Assembly (NCBI GenBank): GCA_012837565.1
Contig: DUQY01000029.1
Span: 1-7,108, forward strand
Origin: Bacteroidales bacterium
GTDB taxonomy: Bacteria; Bacteroidota; Bacteroidia; Bacteroidales; P3
Direction of reading: 5' to 3'
DNA length: 7,108 bases
Shown: positions 1-6,947 of the stretch, in pieces
How the letters are laid out: every line of letters begins with the position of its first letter
How positions within the stretch are numbered: position 1 is the first letter of the stretch
Translations under genes and position numbers: made by a program
Notes under the pieces: generated by a model
The model's database searches: none
Seen by the model: the letters and a program-made list of their open reading frames with translations, nothing else
Told to the model about the DNA's origin: nothing

Positions 1-43
1 AATACTATGTTTGTTTTTTCTTTCCTTTTTTCAGATTTATAAG

Positions 44-127
44 TCTTCGTTTCAAGAAATTCTTTCTTCGTTTCAGCAAATTCTTTCTTCGTTTCATTTC
101 TCTGTTTCTTCGTTTCGCTAAAACACC
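44..127. repeat. 21-bp-period tandem array with core TCTTCGTTTCA
   Basis: The core TCTTCGTTTC begins at 44, 65, 86 and 107, so the step is exactly 21 bp each time. The first three copies continue with A and the fourth with G. Units 44-64 and 65-85 match at 19 of 21 positions; units three and four keep the core but diverge after it. The period is two DNA helical turns and also seven codons. Both strands are free of stops through the array in one frame. The period is too short and the units too contiguous for CRISPR. The same core recurs once at 7049-7059. The role is unknown; it could be a protein-binding array, a dispersed genomic repeat or the degenerate end of a repeat-coding gene. Confidence 0.85.
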
Positions 128-191
128 TTACGGATTTAATAATTAATCAATCAATCTGCTAATTAAATAAGGTCGTGTTAAGGAAATTTCT

Positions 192-199
192 TAAATTTG
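192..199 (+). promoter_or_regulatory. Bacteroidetes-type -7 box upstream of the sugar kinase gene
   Basis: TAAATTTG matches the Bacteroidetes primary-sigma -7 consensus TAnnTTTG at every defined position and lies 18 bp before the ATG at 218, implying a short leader of roughly a dozen bases. No clear TTTG -33 element is seen at the usual 19-21 bp distance upstream, so the call rests on the -7 box alone. The surrounding DNA is AT-rich, which raises the chance of a random match. Confidence 0.42.
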
Positions 200-217
200 C
201 ACATTAATTTATTAGTT

Positions 218-1063
218 ATGTTATTAATTTGTGATAGTGGATCAACAAAGGCCGATTGGTGTTTGGTTGATAAAGATAATAAAAGGACTTTTTTTGCTAC
301 CTGTGGAATGAATCCCTACAATATAAGTCTTGAGGCTATATCGCAGGAGATTGAATCTGTTCTTATGTCTAGCATAAATCCTAAGGATGTACATCAGCTA
401 AAGTTTTATGGTGCAGGATGTAGTGCAGAGGTAAAGAAAAAAGAACTTAAAGACCTTTTCTCTACCTATTTTACTAATGCAAAAATTTATATAGACCACG
501 ATTTGCTTGGAGCAGCAAGGGCCTTATGTGGAAAAGAAAAAGGGCTTTGTGCTATTTTAGGCACAGGTTCCAATTCATGCCTCTACGATGGAGAGGATAT
601 AAGAGAAAACGTTCCAGCTTTAGGTTATGTGCTTTGTGATGAGGGTGCAGGAACTAATATTGGTAAGCTTATTCTTCGCAACTATCTTCGTCATCTTCTT
701 CCAAAAGACTTAGAGAAAGAATTTGCAACGCTTTACCCTGGCCAGGAATCAGATTTCCTTAATAGACTATATAAAGGTAGTGTTCCAAACTATTTTTTAG
801 CATCTTTTGCCAAATTTGTAACAGATAGAAAAGATAATGAATATTGTCGCAACTTAATTAAGGAATGCTTTGTTTCCTTTTTCGAAAATCAAGTAGTTTT
901 ATATTCAGATTATACTAGTTATAAAATCAATGTTGTTGGTAGTGTTGGTTTTATATGTAAGGATATTTTCAAAGAAGTAGCCTTAAACTATGGTCAAGAG
1001 GTAGGTAAATTCATCAAAGCTCCTCTTGTTGATTTAGTGGATTTCCACTTTTATTTAGACTAA
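218..1063 (+). CDS. BadF/BadG/BcrA/BcrD-type ATPase, N-acetylglucosamine kinase-like
   Basis: This is a 281-residue cytoplasmic kinase of the actin/hexokinase/Hsp70 ATPase fold. Visible motifs are the N-terminal phosphate-1 loop DSGSTKADW (residues 6-14), a His-Asp pair (94-95) where the family has its catalytic aspartate, the phosphate-2 loop LGTGSN (114-119), DEGAGTNIGK (141-150), and the adenosine-binding VGSVGFICKD (240-249). Length and motif order fit the short bacterial N-acetylglucosamine kinase-like proteins, which phosphorylate amino sugars during cell-wall or glycan salvage; the exact substrate cannot be read from sequence. The ATG at 218 is preferred over an in-frame TTG at 197, because the family begins only a few residues before the DSGST loop and the TTG overlaps the -7 box. 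It stands alone, with 90 bp separating it from purA. No truncation or frameshift is visible. Confidence 0.87.
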   Translation: MLLICDSGSTKADWCLVDKDNKRTFFATCGMNPYNISLEAISQEIESVLMSSINPKDVHQLKFYGAGCSAEVKKKELKDLFSTYFTNAKIYIDHDLLGAARALCGKEKGLCAILGTGSNSCLYDGEDIRENVPALGYVLCDEGAGTNIGKLILRNYLRHLLPKDLEKEFATLYPGQESDFLNRLYKGSVPNYFLASFAKFVTDRKDNEYCRNLIKECFVSFFENQVVLYSDYTSYKINVVGSVGFICKDIFKEVALNYGQEVGKFIKAPLVDLVDFHFYLD

Positions 1064-1105
1064 ATGCGTCATAATCGATAAAAAAATTGTATTTTCGCAT
1101 TTAGT
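1059..1105. repeat. 10-bp inverted repeat spanning the kinase stop codon and purA leader
   Basis: ACTAAATGCG (1059-1068) is the exact reverse complement of CGCATTTAGT (1096-1105), with a 27-nt A/T-rich interior. The left arm contains the TAA stop of the kinase gene. It may be a weak terminator: the loop is long and only a poor T-run follows. It may instead be an operator or leader structure in front of purA. The right arm abuts the candidate purA promoter. Confidence 0.5.
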
Positions 1106-1131
1106 TTGTACATAAATTGTACTTAGTTTTT
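1100..1131 (+). promoter_or_regulatory. purA: Possible purA-operon promoter
   Basis: TAGTTTTT (1124-1131) matches the TAnnTTTG -7 consensus at all but the last position. A TTTA at 1100-1103, 20 bp upstream, is one mismatch from the -33 TTTG; an exact TTTG lies at 1105-1108 but only 15 bp from the -7 box. A TTGTAC direct repeat (1106-1111 and 1117-1122, 11 bp apart) lies inside the spacer and could be a regulator site. The position, 23 bp before the purA ATG, is sensible, but the match is imperfect in AT-rich DNA. Confidence 0.3.
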
Positions 1132-1153
1132 AATTCAAATTTAGATTATTATA

Positions 1154-2446
1154 ATGAATAAAATTGATGTTTTACTTGGATTACAATGGGGTGATGAAGG
1201 TAAGGGGAAGATTGTTGATGTTTTAACACCTCAATATGATATAATAGCTCGATTTCAAGGCGGTCCAAATGCTGGACATACACTAGAGTTCCAAGGCACC
1301 AAACACGTATTAAATATTATTCCTTCAGGGATATTTCACTCAGAGAAACAAAATGTTATTGGAAACGGAGTATTAATTGAACCTCTAATTTTCCAAAGAG
1401 AGATAAGAGACTTGAAGGCTAGAGATGTTAACCCTAACCAAAACCTATTTGTTTCCAAAAAAGCTCATCTAATTACTCCGTCACATAGGATGTTAGATAT
1501 GGCTAACGAACAAGCAAAAGGACAACAGAAAATTGGATCAACTCTTAAAGGAATTGGGCCAACTTATTCAGATAAAATTGCAAGAATAGGGCTAAGAGTA
1601 GGAGATATTCTTAAAAAAGAATGGTTAGATAAGTACAATAGCTTAAAGGAAGATCATCTAAGATTATTAAAATCCTTAGGGCATGATTTCAAATCTTTCG
1701 AAATTGATAAACTACCTTTCCAAGAATATGAAACAAGATGGTTGGAATCGTTAGAAACACTTAAAACATTTACGTTTATCGATAGCGAATACTTCCTTAA
1801 CGATGCATTAAAGCAAGGAAAAAAGATATTAGCAGAAGGAGCTCAGGGATCAATGCTTGATATTGATTTTGGGTCTTATCCTTTTGTAACTTCTTCAAAC
1901 ACAATAACAGCAGGCGTATGCTCAGGCTTAGGAATAGCTCCTTCAAATATTGGAAGAGTTTATGGCTTATGTAAGGCATATTGCACAAGAGTAGGTAGTG
2001 GTCCTTTTCCAACTGAGTTATTTGACGAAACAGGAGATAGACTTAGACAAGCTGGAAGAGAGTTTGGTTCAACAACAGGACGTCCTCGTAGATGTGGATG
2101 GATTGATATTCCTGCGCTAAATTATGCTTGCATGCTTAATGGAGTTACCGACTTAGTAGTAACTAAGGTTGATGTGATGAACGACTTCGATACAATTAAA
2201 ATGTGTGTTAAATATAAGATTGAAGGAGAAGAAACTCTTCAAATACCTTACGACTTAGGTGATAAAATAGAACCAGTACTACAAAACTACCAAGGATGGA
2301 ATAGTAACCTTCAAGGGATTAAAACGTATAATGAATTACCGTTGGATCTAAAGGACTATATTAAGGCAATAGAAGATATAACAGGAGTTAAGGTTGCAAT
2401 TGTTTCAACAAGTCCTGATAGAGAAGATACAATATTTAAAATATAA
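1154..2446 (+). CDS. purA: Adenylosuccinate synthetase
   Basis: It catalyses GTP-dependent condensation of IMP with L-aspartate to adenylosuccinate, the first committed step from IMP to AMP, in the cytosol. The 430-residue length is normal for the family. The N-terminal GTP-binding signature QWGDEGKGK (11-19) carries the catalytic Asp14, and QGGPNAGHT (35-43) carries the general-acid His42. Further family blocks are GIGPTYSDKIAR, EGAQGSMLDIDFGSYPFVTS (IMP/metal region), the TRVGSGPFPTEL segment, TTGRPRRCGW (aspartate-loop region) and TKVDVMNDFD (GTP base recognition). The ATG at 1154 is the only sensible start; the conserved block begins within a few residues and the leader is A/T-rich without a clear Shine-Dalgarno sequence, as is usual in Bacteroidetes. 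It is the first gene of the five-gene run, with 19 bp to the next gene. All key residues are present and no anomaly is visible. Confidence 0.98.
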   Translation: MNKIDVLLGLQWGDEGKGKIVDVLTPQYDIIARFQGGPNAGHTLEFQGTKHVLNIIPSGIFHSEKQNVIGNGVLIEPLIFQREIRDLKARDVNPNQNLFVSKKAHLITPSHRMLDMANEQAKGQQKIGSTLKGIGPTYSDKIARIGLRVGDILKKEWLDKYNSLKEDHLRLLKSLGHDFKSFEIDKLPFQEYETRWLESLETLKTFTFIDSEYFLNDALKQGKKILAEGAQGSMLDIDFGSYPFVTSSNTITAGVCSGLGIAPSNIGRVYGLCKAYCTRVGSGPFPTELFDETGDRLRQAGREFGSTTGRPRRCGWIDIPALNYACMLNGVTDLVVTKVDVMNDFDTIKMCVKYKIEGEETLQIPYDLGDKIEPVLQNYQGWNSNLQGIKTYNELPLDLKDYIKAIEDITGVKVAIVSTSPDREDTIFKI

Positions 2447-2465
2447 ATATAATCTATAATAAATT

Positions 2466-3566
2466 ATGAGAAAATTTTTGTTGGCAATAGCTTTATTCGC
2501 TTGTGTATTATCGGCCCAAGGTCAGAAATTAAGACTTTCAGATATTCCTCAAGAAGTAAGAATGGGTCTGGAAAACACTTATACTGATTACAAATTACTT
2601 GGCTGGTTTTTCGAAACAGGACAATACGTTGCAGAAATAGATATTGATAATAGAACAGGTAGGGTTTTCCTTACAGCTAATGGTAATTGGCAGTTCACTA
2701 TCTTTAATGTTCCAGAACAAGAACTACCTACTTTGGTTGCAAATTATTTTATCAACAATTACCCAGGTTATAGAATAAAGAAATCGGAATATGTGGAAGA
2801 CTATGGTGGCGATAACTATTATAGACTCGTTATTTCGATGAAAGGTATAGGTCAGACAGAATATGAGATGATTTATGACACAAGAGGAAAGCTTATAAAG
2901 ACAAATGCACCTGACCCTGGTTATGTTAAAAAAGATTATATTGCAAGATTAAACCCGGAAGATATTGAACGTCAACAAAAGAAAATGGCTGACAGAACAG
3001 CTCTTCCAGGAACAGGACTTCAAATTGGTGACGAGAACTATGTTGCAGCAAATAAAGACCCAGAGGGTAGTGGTAAAAGAGGAAGAAAGGTTGATATTGA
3101 AACGCCAGAGGCTCTAAATACTCCAAAGATTCCTGAATCAGTAACCAAAGCTTTTGAAAAGAAATACCCAAGAATAGAGGTTGATGAGTGGAATATGGAA
3201 GATACTTGCTATAATGCAAACTTCAAAAATCGTCAAAATAATAATCTTCAAGCATTATTTATGCCTGATGGTTCAATAGTTACTGTTACAACCGATGTTC
3301 AGAAAGCTCGTTATCCTCGTTTGATTATGAAAGACCTTGATGAGCGTTATCCAAATGCTAAGGTTTCAATTGTTCGTAAGGTTGAATACGACATAAAGTA
3401 TAGAAGAACTGTTACAGATAGAAAACTTGATCAATACTTTTACGTAGAACTAACTGAAAAGATAAGAGGAAGAAAAGACGTTAAAACTATAAAACTTCTT
3501 TATGATAAATCATTCAAATACCAAGGCCTAGCAGGAACTGGTGATGATTACGAATACGAAGATTAA
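2466..3566 (+). CDS. Secreted PepSY-like (BLIP-fold type) protein, two domains
   Basis: This is a 366-residue exported protein. Residues 1-19 form a signal peptide: a basic start (MRK), a hydrophobic core and likely cleavage after AQG. The only early cysteine (Cys13, preceded by LFA) is a poor lipobox, so a lipoprotein is less likely. The mature part has four similar half-repeats, which I read as two PepSY-like domains: IPQEVRMGLENTY (27-39) followed by GWFFETGQYVAEIDID, VPEQELPTLVANYFINNYPG (82-101), IPESVTKAFEKKYPRIEVDEW (222-242) and YPRLIMKDLDERYPNAKV (283-300). The hydrophobic-Pro start, the YP turn and the later W/Y strand are typical of the Bacteroidetes PepSY-like family (formerly DUF2874). 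A charged, Gly/Lys-rich linker (about 160-218) separates the domains. Related proteins are periplasmic or surface-bound with no settled function. It sits between purA and the OstA-like gene, which hints at an envelope role by context only. Confidence 0.8.
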   Translation: MRKFLLAIALFACVLSAQGQKLRLSDIPQEVRMGLENTYTDYKLLGWFFETGQYVAEIDIDNRTGRVFLTANGNWQFTIFNVPEQELPTLVANYFINNYPGYRIKKSEYVEDYGGDNYYRLVISMKGIGQTEYEMIYDTRGKLIKTNAPDPGYVKKDYIARLNPEDIERQQKKMADRTALPGTGLQIGDENYVAANKDPEGSGKRGRKVDIETPEALNTPKIPESVTKAFEKKYPRIEVDEWNMEDTCYNANFKNRQNNNLQALFMPDGSIVTVTTDVQKARYPRLIMKDLDERYPNAKVSIVRKVEYDIKYRRTVTDRKLDQYFYVELTEKIRGRKDVKTIKLLYDKSFKYQGLAGTGDDYEYED

Positions 3567-3575
3567 TAAATCAAA

Positions 3576-5105
3576 ATGAAAATAAAGATCATATTTATAT
3601 TTCTTTGTTTTATAACCTTTACCCCAAATTTATTTAGCCAAAAGAAGATAAACTATAAAGCTAATTGGAGCGAAACTCGACCCTCTTACCCTGATGAAAT
3701 AATTATGGTGGAGAAGGTCGAGTTTGAGCATGAAGGGATGAAGATGTATTGTGATTCAGCTGTTTTCAATGAAAAAGGAAATCACTTTAATGCTTTTGGC
3801 AACATACACATTGTTCAGCACGACAGCCTGCATATTTGGGGAGATGAACTCTATTATGAGGGAATAAGCAAGATTGCCGAGATGTATGGAGAGAAAGTAA
3901 TAATGAAAGATAATAATATAACTCTCAATACAACTTACCTAATCTTAGAAAGAGTTCCAAACACAGTAAGCTATACCCAGTGGGCTGATATTTACGATAA
4001 TCAGTCAACCCTTAGAAGCAAACAAGCTACATATTATATGTCAGATAAGGAGATAAGATTTGCTAAGGATGTTGAAATAAAATCCGAAAAGACTAATATC
4101 TTCTCCGACACCATGACCTATAATACTAATTCAGACATAGCAACCTTTTATGGCCCAACCAATATAATAACTAGCGACAGCACTTTTATCTACACCGAAC
4201 TAGGTTGGTATAGCACAAAAACTGAAGAATCCCAATCCTATTTGCAATCTCAAATGATAAATAAAGAAAGATTGCTTCAAGCAGATACCTTATTATATAA
4301 TCCTAATACAAAAATAGGAGAGGGCTTGTCAAATGTTTTCCTAGAAGACACCCTTCAAAGAATAATACTTACAGGACAGAGAGCATATATTAATAATGTA
4401 GATTCCAATTCATATACTTTTCTAACCCAAATGCCACTACTTCGTCAGATTAATGAAAATGACACATTATATCTTCACGCCGACACACTTTGGGTCAATC
4501 ATGACACAGCAATGAATGTTAAAGAAATCTTTGCCTATAAGGATGCAAAGTTTTTCAGAACAGATATTCAAGGAGCAGCTGACTCAATGATGTTTGAGAT
4601 GTGCGATTCGTTATTAACAATGCTTGGCAGACCAATATTATGGTCAGAAGAAAGCCAAATAACAGCTGATAGTATTATTATGAACATAGGAAAGGAATCA
4701 ATATATAGCGTTGAAATGTTTCCCAAGGCTTTTGTAATTCAAGATGCCGATTCGTTATCAGAGACAAGATATAATCAAATATATGGTAAAAGAATGAAAG
4801 GCTTTTTCGATAAAAACAATCTCTATCTTGTAGATGTGTATGGAAATGCTCAATCTGTTTACTATATATGGGAAGAAAATAAAGACAAACCCGATGAGCT
4901 ATTGGGTATAAATGTAGGCAAAGGTTCGGATATGAAAATCTATATATCGAAGAAGAAAATAGATAGAATAACAACCCTAACAGACCCAGTTTTTTTTACA
5001 GATGATGAAGAAAAGCTAACCAATGAAGAAAAAGAACTTAAAGGCTTTGAGTGGAGAATAAAGGAAAGACCACTTAACCCAATGGATGTTTTCATTAAAA
5101 GATGA
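3576..5105 (+). CDS. OstA-like / LptA-related periplasmic protein
   Basis: This is a 509-residue exported protein. Residues 1-21 are a signal peptide (MKIK, hydrophobic stretch, then NLFSQ). The mature chain is built of short beta-strand repeats typical of OstA/LptA proteins, with recurring D-S/T-x-x-x-hydrophobic elements: CDSAVFNEKGNHFNAFGNI (59-77), GDELYYEG, RSKQATYYMSDKEIRFAKDV, SDTMTYNTNSDIATFYG (177-193), ADTLLYNPNTKIGEG (236-250), ADTLWVNHDTAMN (302-314), ADSIIMN and, near the end, RPLNPMDVF. Proteins of this family build the beta-jellyroll bridge that carries lipopolysaccharide across the periplasm or occur in the N-terminal domain of LptD. At about 500 residues this is much longer than Escherichia coli LptA and fits the large Bacteroidetes OstA-like group, whose role in LPS transport is inferred. 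The gap to the PepSY-like gene is 9 bp. No cysteine-lipobox or membrane anchor is seen. Confidence 0.85.
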   Translation: MKIKIIFIFLCFITFTPNLFSQKKINYKANWSETRPSYPDEIIMVEKVEFEHEGMKMYCDSAVFNEKGNHFNAFGNIHIVQHDSLHIWGDELYYEGISKIAEMYGEKVIMKDNNITLNTTYLILERVPNTVSYTQWADIYDNQSTLRSKQATYYMSDKEIRFAKDVEIKSEKTNIFSDTMTYNTNSDIATFYGPTNIITSDSTFIYTELGWYSTKTEESQSYLQSQMINKERLLQADTLLYNPNTKIGEGLSNVFLEDTLQRIILTGQRAYINNVDSNSYTFLTQMPLLRQINENDTLYLHADTLWVNHDTAMNVKEIFAYKDAKFFRTDIQGAADSMMFEMCDSLLTMLGRPILWSEESQITADSIIMNIGKESIYSVEMFPKAFVIQDADSLSETRYNQIYGKRMKGFFDKNNLYLVDVYGNAQSVYYIWEENKDKPDELLGINVGKGSDMKIYISKKKIDRITTLTDPVFFTDDEEKLTNEEKELKGFEWRIKERPLNPMDVFIKR

Positions 5106-5125
5106 CAATCTGTCACCGAAATTGT
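5103..5125. promoter_or_regulatory. Small palindromes in the gap before grpE
   Basis: TGACA-ATC-TGTCA (5103-5115) is a perfect 5-bp inverted repeat starting in the stop codon of the OstA-like gene. A second, overlapping pair is ACAAT (5105-5109) with ATTGT (5121-5125). This is the largest gap inside the run (53 bp), and stress genes often carry their own control, so an operator or a weak RNA fold is possible. It is not a CIRCE element. The short arms make chance formation quite possible. Confidence 0.2.
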
Positions 5126-5147
5126 TAAAGGTATAGAAATTGAAAAG

Positions 5148-5153
5148 AAAGGA
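5148..5153 (+). promoter_or_regulatory. grpE: Shine-Dalgarno-like site that favours the ATG at 5159 for grpE
   Basis: AAAGGA lies 5 nt before the ATG at 5159 but overlaps the alternative ATG at 5153. This favours 5159 as the start. Purine-rich leaders are common in this genome, so the evidence is modest. Confidence 0.4.
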
Positions 5154-5158
5154 TGAGA

Positions 5159-5719
5159 ATGAAAAAAAAGAACAAAATGAACAAAGAAGAAGTTGAAAGC
5201 TTAGACATAGAGAAAGAATTAATTGAAGATATCGAATCCCAACCAGTTGAAGAGGAAACAGAAATAGATAAATTTGAAGAAATGAGTAGGAAATTAGAAG
5301 AGATGAACGATAAGTTTCTAAGGTTGTATTCTGAATTTGAAAACTATAGGAAAAGAACAGCAAAGGAAAAAATGGAAATGATTAAGTTTGCTTCAGAAGA
5401 TGCAATTAAAGACCTTCTTCCAGTTGTTGACGATTATGAAAGGGCTCTTGAAGACCTTAACAATCAAGAAAATGCTCCAGAAACAGTAAAAGAAGGAATA
5501 CAATTAATCTATAATAAGTTTATTAGTTTCCTAACACAAAAAGGAGTAAAAGAGATTGTAGCAAAAGGGGAGATGTTTGACGAAAACCTTCACGAAGCAA
5601 TATCTCAATTCCCAGCACAAGAAGAAAATCAAAAAGGTAGTGTAGTTGATGTTGTCCTAAAAGGATACACAATGTACGATAAAGTTATAAGATATTCGAA
5701 AGTAGTAGTAGCGATATAA
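5159..5719 (+). CDS. grpE: Nucleotide exchange factor GrpE
   Basis: GrpE is the homodimeric cofactor that drives ADP release from the Hsp70 chaperone DnaK; it acts in the cytosol with DnaJ. The protein is about 186 residues. An acidic, flexible N-terminus (Glu-rich, roughly residues 10-40) leads into the long dimerising coiled coil, including MSRKLEEMNDKFLRLYSEFE and the family hallmark FENYRKRT. A helical segment with LLPVVDDYERAL follows. The C-terminal beta domain carries the GrpE signature, readable as FDENLHEAISQ, then GSVVDVVLKGYTMYDKVIR and a final SKVVVA. Starts at 5153, 5159 and 5177 are all in frame; 5159 has the best-spaced AAAGGA. The gene lies 53 bp after the OstA-like gene and 9 bp before dnaJ. 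dnaK is not in the window, as is common in Bacteroidetes where grpE-dnaJ form a separate pair. No CIRCE-type operator is present. Confidence 0.97.
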   Translation: MKKKNKMNKEEVESLDIEKELIEDIESQPVEEETEIDKFEEMSRKLEEMNDKFLRLYSEFENYRKRTAKEKMEMIKFASEDAIKDLLPVVDDYERALEDLNNQENAPETVKEGIQLIYNKFISFLTQKGVKEIVAKGEMFDENLHEAISQFPAQEENQKGSVVDVVLKGYTMYDKVIRYSKVVVAI

Positions 5720-5728
5720 AAATAAATA

Positions 5729-6889
5729 ATGGCGACAAAGAGAGATTATTACGAGGTATTAGGTGTTAGCAAATCGGCTACCGAAGAGGAATTGAAGAAA
5801 TCATACCGAAAACTAGCATTAAAATATCATCCAGACAGAAACCCTGATGATAAAGAATCAGAGGAGAAGTTTAAGGAAGCAGCAGAAGCCTACGAGGTAT
5901 TATCTAATAAAGATAAGAAACAAAAGTATGACCAGTTCGGACATGCAGGAGTAGATGGACAAGGCTTCGGAGGAGGCGGACAAAACATGAATATGGATGA
6001 TATTTTCAGCATGTTTGGAGATATATTTGGTGGTTTTGGTGGAGGCGGATTCAGTGGTGGCTTTGGTGGACAACGCTCAAGAGGAGGTAGGAGAGTTAAT
6101 AAAGGAAGCTCTCTAAGAATAAAAGTAAAGCTATCACTCGAAGACATTGAAAAAGGAGTAGAAAAGAAAATCAAGGTTAATAAATACGTAACCTGCAAAA
6201 CCTGTCATGGCTCTGGAGCAAAGGAAGGCTCAGATTCAACAACCTGTACACAATGTAGCGGTTCAGGTTATATTACCCAAGTTCAAAGAACAATACTTGG
6301 CAATATGCAAACCCAAGCCGTATGTCCAACATGCGGTGGAGAAGGAAAGATAATTAAAGAAAAATGCACCTCATGCCATGGAGACGGAATTGTTAAGCAA
6401 GAAGAAGTAATAACAATTAATATTCCAGCAGGAGTAGCCGATGGTATGCAAATATCATTCTCAGGACTTGGCAACGCAGGAGCAAGAAATGGAGTAAATG
6501 GCGACCTAATAGTTTCTGTTGAAGAACTTCCACACGAAGATTTTGAAAGAGACGGCAATAACGTATGCCATCAAACCTATATAACAGTTTCTGATGCAAT
6601 CTTAGGAACAACAATAGAGGTTCCAACCTTAGGAGGTAAAGCTAAGTTCAAAATAGAACAAGGTATGACTTCAGGGAAGGTTTATCGTTTAAGAGGAAAA
6701 GGACTTCCAGATGTTAATGGCTATGGAAGAGGAGATATATTAGTAAGAGTAGATGTTTGGATACCGAAATCATATTCAAAGGAAGAAAAGAAAATGCTTG
6801 AAACCCTTCAGAAATCAAAGAATTTCGAGCCAAACCCTTCAGCAAAAGAAAAGAGTTTCTTCGAGAAAATGAAAAACATGTTTAACTAA
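5729..6889 (+). CDS. dnaJ: Chaperone protein DnaJ (Hsp40, class A)
   Basis: DnaJ delivers unfolded substrates to DnaK and stimulates its ATPase through the J domain. The 386-residue protein has the full class A layout. The J domain (about 1-70) contains the HPD triad at 34-36 within KYHPDRNPDD. A Gly/Phe-rich linker (about 74-120) contains the DIF motif (MDDIFSMFGDIFGGF). The zinc region has four CxxCxGxG repeats: CKTCHGSG (156-163), CTQCSGSG (173-180), CPTCGGEG (199-206) and CTSCHGDG (213-220), which bind two zinc ions. The two C-terminal substrate-binding domains follow, with IPAGVADGMQI, GDLIV and RLRGKGLPDVNGYGRGDILV. All eight zinc cysteines and the HPD are intact. It starts 9 bp after grpE in an A/T-rich leader and is followed by a strong terminator, so it is the last gene of the run. 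Confidence 0.99.
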   Translation: MATKRDYYEVLGVSKSATEEELKKSYRKLALKYHPDRNPDDKESEEKFKEAAEAYEVLSNKDKKQKYDQFGHAGVDGQGFGGGGQNMNMDDIFSMFGDIFGGFGGGGFSGGFGGQRSRGGRRVNKGSSLRIKVKLSLEDIEKGVEKKIKVNKYVTCKTCHGSGAKEGSDSTTCTQCSGSGYITQVQRTILGNMQTQAVCPTCGGEGKIIKEKCTSCHGDGIVKQEEVITINIPAGVADGMQISFSGLGNAGARNGVNGDLIVSVEELPHEDFERDGNNVCHQTYITVSDAILGTTIEVPTLGGKAKFKIEQGMTSGKVYRLRGKGLPDVNGYGRGDILVRVDVWIPKSYSKEEKKMLETLQKSKNFEPNPSAKEKSFFEKMKNMFN

Positions 6890-6915
6890 AAAAATAACAT
6901 TCTAAACTTAAAAAT

Positions 6916-6947
6916 AACGCTCACCTTAATAAGTGAGCGTTTTTTTT
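6916..6947 (+). terminator. Intrinsic terminator of the purA-dnaJ run
   Basis: AACGCTCAC (6916-6924) pairs with GTGAGCGTT (6933-6941) around an 8-nt loop, and a run of eight T (6940-6947) follows immediately. It starts 27 bp after the dnaJ stop codon. This is a textbook Rho-independent terminator on the + strand. The left arm is preceded by A-rich DNA containing AAAAATAA, so weak function on the opposite strand is also possible. Confidence 0.93.

Noticed and set aside
44..127. CRISPR array
   Set aside because: The period is 21 bp with an 11-bp core and there is no room for spacers of normal length; no cas genes are present.
139..166. TAATTA...TAATTA inverted repeat and the triple AATC run before the kinase promoter
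   Set aside because: Short, pure A/T arms in AT-rich DNA are expected by chance and there is no terminator T-run.
197..217. Upstream TTG start for the sugar kinase gene
   Set aside because: It would add seven residues before the family's usual N-terminus and its start codon lies inside the perfect -7 box; the ATG at 218 fits better.
1797..2012. Minus-strand open frame inside purA, and similar ones inside the PepSY-like, OstA-like, grpE and dnaJ genes
   Set aside because: They are antisense shadows of well-supported genes, rich in Leu/Phe/Ser or Pro as expected from the complementary strand, with no recognisable domains.
5103..5158. CIRCE/HrcA operator before grpE
   Set aside because: The TTAGCACTC-N9-GAGTGCTAA pattern is absent; only much shorter palindromes are present.
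5015..5158. Frameshift or extra small gene between the OstA-like gene and grpE
   Set aside because: The OstA-like protein ends with the family's RPLNPMDVF tail right at its stop codon, and grpE starts shortly after; nothing is missing or left over.
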